A DNA stretch of 64,000 nt from Quillaja saponaria (Eukaryota; Streptophyta; Magnoliopsida; Fabales; Quillajaceae): assembly GCA_029379385.1 (NCBI GenBank), contig CM055613.1, positions 24,897,652-24,961,651 on the forward strand, written 5' to 3'. A program made the translations under genes and the position numbers. Of this stretch, positions 60,201 through 64,000 are shown piece by piece. How positions within the stretch are numbered: the stretch's first letter is position 1; each line of letters opens with the position of its first letter. The notes under the pieces were generated by a model. The model saw only the letters and a program-made list of their open reading frames with translations. It was not told where the DNA came from and made no database searches.

Positions 60201-60525
60201 AAAAGGTTAAATTTTGAGTTCAACATGTACTAGTTATAAAACCTGACAAATTGTACATAAATCAATATCTCTCTCTGTGACACTCTAACTTGATACATCT
60301 AGATTCGGGAATGTTTTGGGAGGAGAAATAGAGGCATGCCAACAAATTGCACAGCAAACTGGCATACTGGTGGATCCCATGTATACATTGGCTGCTTGGG
60401 AAATGGCAACGCTTCTAAGCAAAGAAGCTAAAGGGGAGACAGAAGTGGTTATGCTCCACACCGGGGGTACATTAGGCATGTTTGGATTAGCACAGAGATA
60501 CAAAACTTACTTTCGTGTGCTTTGA
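57294..60525 (+). CDS. D-cysteine desulfhydrase 2-like PLP-dependent enzyme, mitochondrial-type precursor
   Basis: Seven coding exons: 57294-57380, 57606-57911, 58103-58145, 58257-58607, 59226-59355, 59502-59678, 60303-60525. They join in phase to 438 residues. The N-terminus ([20 protein letters not shown] then SSRHIES) is basic with few acidic residues, consistent with an organelle presequence, mitochondria likely. The fold is type II PLP enzyme of the ACC deaminase/D-cysteine desulfhydrase group: [20 protein letters not shown] with predicted PLP lysine K112, [31 protein letters not shown] (phosphate-binding loop region) and [14 protein letters not shown]. Known relatives convert D-cysteine to pyruvate, H2S and ammonia. 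Substrate is inferred from family resemblance, and plant ACC-deaminase-like activity has also been proposed for such proteins. The intron before exon 7 is the longest (624 bp). Confidence 0.9.
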
Positions 60526-63321
60526 AAGAGGAGTCCCCTGTTGATGGAAGGATCAATACTGTAATGACAAGTCAGGTATTACATTTCTTCATATTTATTC
60601 CCAGTTATTGTTAATATAGGAACTCTGGGGAATATTGACTTTTGTTATCCAGGAATGCAGAACGAACATGTCTGAAGCTGAAAAATAGTAAGAAGGCTCT
60701 TTCAGATTAACTACCTTTGACAACAGATGAAGGTTTGGTGGAATCTTCTATCAGTATTTGCTTAAGCTAATCGTGGTGGATGGGTTTATGCGACAAAGGA
60801 CGAAATGCTGCATTGGAGTCATATATCCTGATATGACAGTTATCCTACATTATAGTTGTATAATCCAGGCAATGTGAACTTGTTTTCTATAGGTTGGCAG
60901 ATTAGAGCAATCTGAGTAGAAGTCTATGAGAGTTTTGTTTTGTGGGTGAAAGCATTCAACCCCTGGTTTGGAAACCCATTCATGTTAATTGACATTTTAG
61001 AGGTGAAAATGTAGAACTATATTGTCGCTTAAACTTTATGAAGTGAATATTGATTAGCCATTTAGCAAATTGAAAACTTTCAAGTAAGCTGTATTCTAGC
61101 TGATATTAGTTTTTTTTTTAAAAGGTGCAAAATCCTATTTGTCACCCTCCATTATAGATAAGTTTTAAAAGGAAAAGATTGAGATGAGGAAGATCTGAGG
61201 ATTATTCCTTTCAATAGAGAGAGATAAGGAATAAGTCTTACTCAGTTTATATATTAAAATGTCAGGTAGAGATAGTTATCACAATAAGATAGCGGTTTGC
61301 AGCAAATTGCATGACTGTCTGTCTAATTGTATTCTATTCTCTCTTTTGTTTGGAGGAAGGAGTAGCTGAAATCTGGGAATTAGAGAAGTAACTTTATTGC
61401 TGCATTATGCAGCTTTTTGGCATTTTACTGATGAACTAATAAACAAATCTTAAACATCCTTGATCATAATGTAAGCTTATAGTAATATATCAAAATTGGT
61501 AAAGACAAAAAGGTTGCACCCTTAAAAGTAACCTATAATCCCATACTTAATGAAGAAAATGGTGAGAATACCTCTGCTTTTTCCAACACTTGGCTCAAAA
61601 TTGCAAAAACGATTCGACAGTTCCCTTTCCAAGATTTAATTAGGCACTTGTTTAGTTGTTATTATATTGCTAATTAACAATTAGAATGGGAGAAGTGGCA
61701 GACAAGTGGAGGTATAGTTAGTGGCATAGAGATACACCCATTTAGGCCACAAGCCACCGCCAGAATTTGGCAAACATTCCTTGTAACAAGGTCCGGGGAG
61801 CAACCAAGGATGGTCCCTTGGACTGGAGAGTGGATGGCATGGCCTACAAACCTAATATTCTTGTTATGAGTCTAACTGCTTAGTTATAGCTATCAAAGTC
61901 TCAAGTCCCATTGTATAACTAGTTTCGTAAGTGAGAAAAAACATAGTAAAGAGAAGATAGAAGATAATAAGAATTAGTTTGAAAAAGTGAAATTTATATT
62001 TTTCATAATTAAGTTAGGAGATATGTGAGAGCATTAGTGAGTTATAAAATAAAATAATTAAAAAAATGAGAGATAATTAATAAATGATGTGAAAAATATT
62101 ATGTGTTGAAATATTAAATATGTTCATTTATCGATATTATATTCTCGTAATTTTTAGTATTAATTATATTATATCTTAAATATGTTATTATGGATAAAAT
62201 TTAAATTTAGAAAATGTGGCCTACAATCTTATAGTTCGATAAATTATAATAAATCAATTAGTAGTAATAAATTTTATATCTCAACCAACTCGTTATTAAC
62301 TCATCTAATACAAATATCAAACTTACATTCATAAAAATTTGGTTTTTGATAATGACTGTAGGGTGATTTTTGATTGCAAATCAATCTCTTTTTAATATCC
62401 AAAATATCTTTTTTAAATTTTCATAAATCCGACTGAATCCAAAATATTTAATTGAACTTTGAGAAATTCCAACCATTAAACTATTTTCTTAATGAAGGGG
62501 GAATTAAACCAATGTTTGATTATATTTTATAGCCCAATTAATTTGAGTGTGTGGAAGGCAGTAATTACAAAGATTCCTGCATAGTGCTTAGATAAATTAA
62601 TGACAATGGAAGACTTGGAAGAAGTGATCAGACAAGAGCATGCAAATTAAAGACAATGGAAAACTTGGACTTTTTTTTTCTTTTTTCTTTTTTTTCTTTT
62701 TTCATTCCAATGAACCATAGGTAAAAGAAACATCAAATATATGATAAAATTAAATTAAATTTAATTGAGAAATTTATAAAGATGAAATTAATTAAAAAAA
62801 TTTAAAAGAAATAAATTGAAAATTAAGACAAAAAGAAAAATAACAGTTATGGTATAAATTATTGTTTTTTATTTTTGATAAAAAAATAAAATAATATTTG
62901 AATATAATAACATGAGTTTTGCTTTGCTGTAAAATGTAAGGAAAGGAAATTAGTTGTTATCACTAATAAATTGAATTTGAGATTAACGGCGAAGATTCTT
63001 GAAGAATGATATAGTGAAACTCACGTCCATAATTGGAAATGGACCCTAGTACTTAATAGCCGTTCATCCTCTTGACTGGGAGTAGCTTTATTTAATCAGA
63101 CAACACGTGTCATCTTATTTTGGGATATAACAATACCTTCTTTTTATATAGTGGGTTCTCAATGATTGGCTTATGGCCCATTTTAGTTTTGCTCCTATTG
63201 ACCGTGGCCCAATTGAAAGCGTGATTCGATTCCAAAGTTCTTAAATTGTTATAACAAAATTTATTGGACCATCAACTTTCTTTTATCAAGGTGTTGGGTA
63301 AACTACTTTGATTTCTTTTAG
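60526..63321. other. 3' flank of the DCD2-like gene and intergenic DNA
   Basis: Contains the 3'UTR of the PLP enzyme gene (60526 to about 61000) and then AT-rich DNA. No coding similarity on either strand; a T/CT-rich tract lies at 62670-62705. A short patch of higher GC around 61740-61860 (CCAAGG...CCTTGG) has no recognised function. Confidence 0.45.
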
Positions 63322-64000
63322 TTGAAATTAAGCCATATTTAGTATTGTTATTTGAGAGATAAGATGAGATAATGGTTTGAATTTAAATCCCATTAATATA
63401 GGGATTTTCAGTTAAGGAAAAGAAGAGAAATAGTTGTTAGGAATGATTCAAAGAAAGGGATAAAGATAGAACTTATCCAAATTGGTTTAAAATTGATTTC
63501 TTAATGGGCTTGGATATATATTGGGCTTTGTGGTCTCGTGAAAACAAAATTGGATCAATTAGCTGAGCAGAGTTATTGGGTTTGACGAGTTGAACCAAGT
63601 TAAGGGTAATTTGATGCATTCAAACTATATTCAACATCAAACCCTACTTCTAAGGGATAATGGAGATATGGAACATCAGAAAATCGTTATTCAGGCTAAC
63701 TGAGGCAGAGATGAGTTGCTAAAAATCCGGGCATGTCAGCTGATAAGGCTGTAACCTACTTTGGTTGTTAGCTAGGCTCTTACATTGATGGATGTTTGGT
63801 TAGAAAGTTAAGGGGGAACGTGATAAATAGACTTAGTGGGGGTAACGGCTAGTTTTCTTGATAAATAGGATTAGAGTTATCATTTGTAGAACACAAACTC
63901 CAACGTCAAATAACAACAATTCAACTTCAATTCAATTCATATTTTACATTCAGCCTTTAATACTTTATTTACAACATTTCTTTATATGTTTTATTTACAG
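63322..64000 (+). mobile_element. LTR-like dispersed repeat, copy 2 (cut by the window end)
   Basis: Direct-orientation relative of 49594-50254, with a ~30-bp insertion (ACCTACTTTGGTTGTTAGCT and on) not present in copy 1. The TATA-like site reads GATAAATAGG (degraded from TATAAATA). The repeat runs off the edge of the window, so whether it is a solo LTR or part of a full element with internal coding region cannot be told here. Confidence 0.7.

Noticed and set aside
1..64000. CRISPR arrays, rRNA, tRNA, known miRNA and bacterial-type operons
   Set aside because: No regularly spaced repeats, no rRNA or tRNA-like cloverleaf apart from the SINE-like boxes, and none of the conserved plant miRNA sequences I can recall were seen by eye; a covariance-model search was not possible.

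Overview
The window is nuclear DNA from a flowering plant, almost certainly a eudicot. The intergenic DNA and introns are AT-rich, the genes carry short GT-AG introns, and the products are plant-specific (plastid PsbY and ALB4 precursors, plant-type CCT5 and ARP3, a pollen BCP1-like protein). I found no bacterial or organellar segment, no rRNA or tRNA gene and no CRISPR array. The species cannot be fixed from the sequence.

Layout. 0.85-1.66 kb: membrane-anchored methyltransferase (-). 2.6-9.1 kb: transposon nest, made of a 9-bp-TSD Mutator-type MITE and an old LINE (-) split by a ~4 kb CACTA-like element that carries part of an acid invertase gene; a SINE-like insert lies beside it. 9.9-10.6 kb: PSBY (-). 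10.8-12.7 kb: small DNA-transposon derivatives. 12.9-17.3 kb: ALB4 (+, 11 coding exons). 17.3-23.3 kb: mostly empty, with a decayed Myb/SANT-like gene fragment near 21 kb. 23.3-25.5 kb: RCC1-repeat protein (+). 26.0-26.6 kb: adenosylhomocysteinase pseudogene (-). 30.4-31.9 kb: pectate lyase (+) with a one-base frameshift. 33.1-37.3 kb: CCT5 (-, 9 exons). 38.2-38.5 kb: BCP1/arabinogalactan-like gene (+), also frameshifted. 39.5-40.4 kb: oxysterol-binding-protein-related pseudogene (-). 41.4-47.3 kb: ARP3 (+, 9 exons). 50.9-52.8 kb: CFIm68/CPSF6-like RNA-binding protein (+), whose 5'UTR intron holds an LTR-like repeat. 57.3-60.5 kb: D-cysteine desulfhydrase 2-like PLP enzyme (+, 7 exons). The last ~0.7 kb is a second copy of the LTR-like repeat.

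Most protein-coding genes are housekeeping genes in unrelated pathways: plastid membrane assembly (ALB4, PsbY), cytosolic folding and cytoskeleton (CCT5, whose chaperonin folds actin and tubulin; ARP3, which nucleates actin), mRNA 3' processing (CFIm68-like), sulfur/amino-acid metabolism (DCD2-like) and the cell wall or pollen (pectate lyase, BCP1-like). There is no operon-like logic. What unites them is ancestral gene order: several match neighbours in Arabidopsis that sit in separate, interleaved blocks (locus numbers recalled from memory, not checked).

No wholly new biological system is visible. The observations most worth checking are the invertase capture inside a CACTA-like element, an in-frame 96-bp ALB4 intron that would encode a hydrophobic segment, two single-base frameshifts in otherwise intact genes, two GC-AG introns, a poly-G run beside an ARP3 splice acceptor, and the LTR-like repeat with a TATA box inside the CFIm68-like 5'UTR intron. 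Exon coordinates were worked out by hand from splice signals, reading phase and family alignment recalled from memory.
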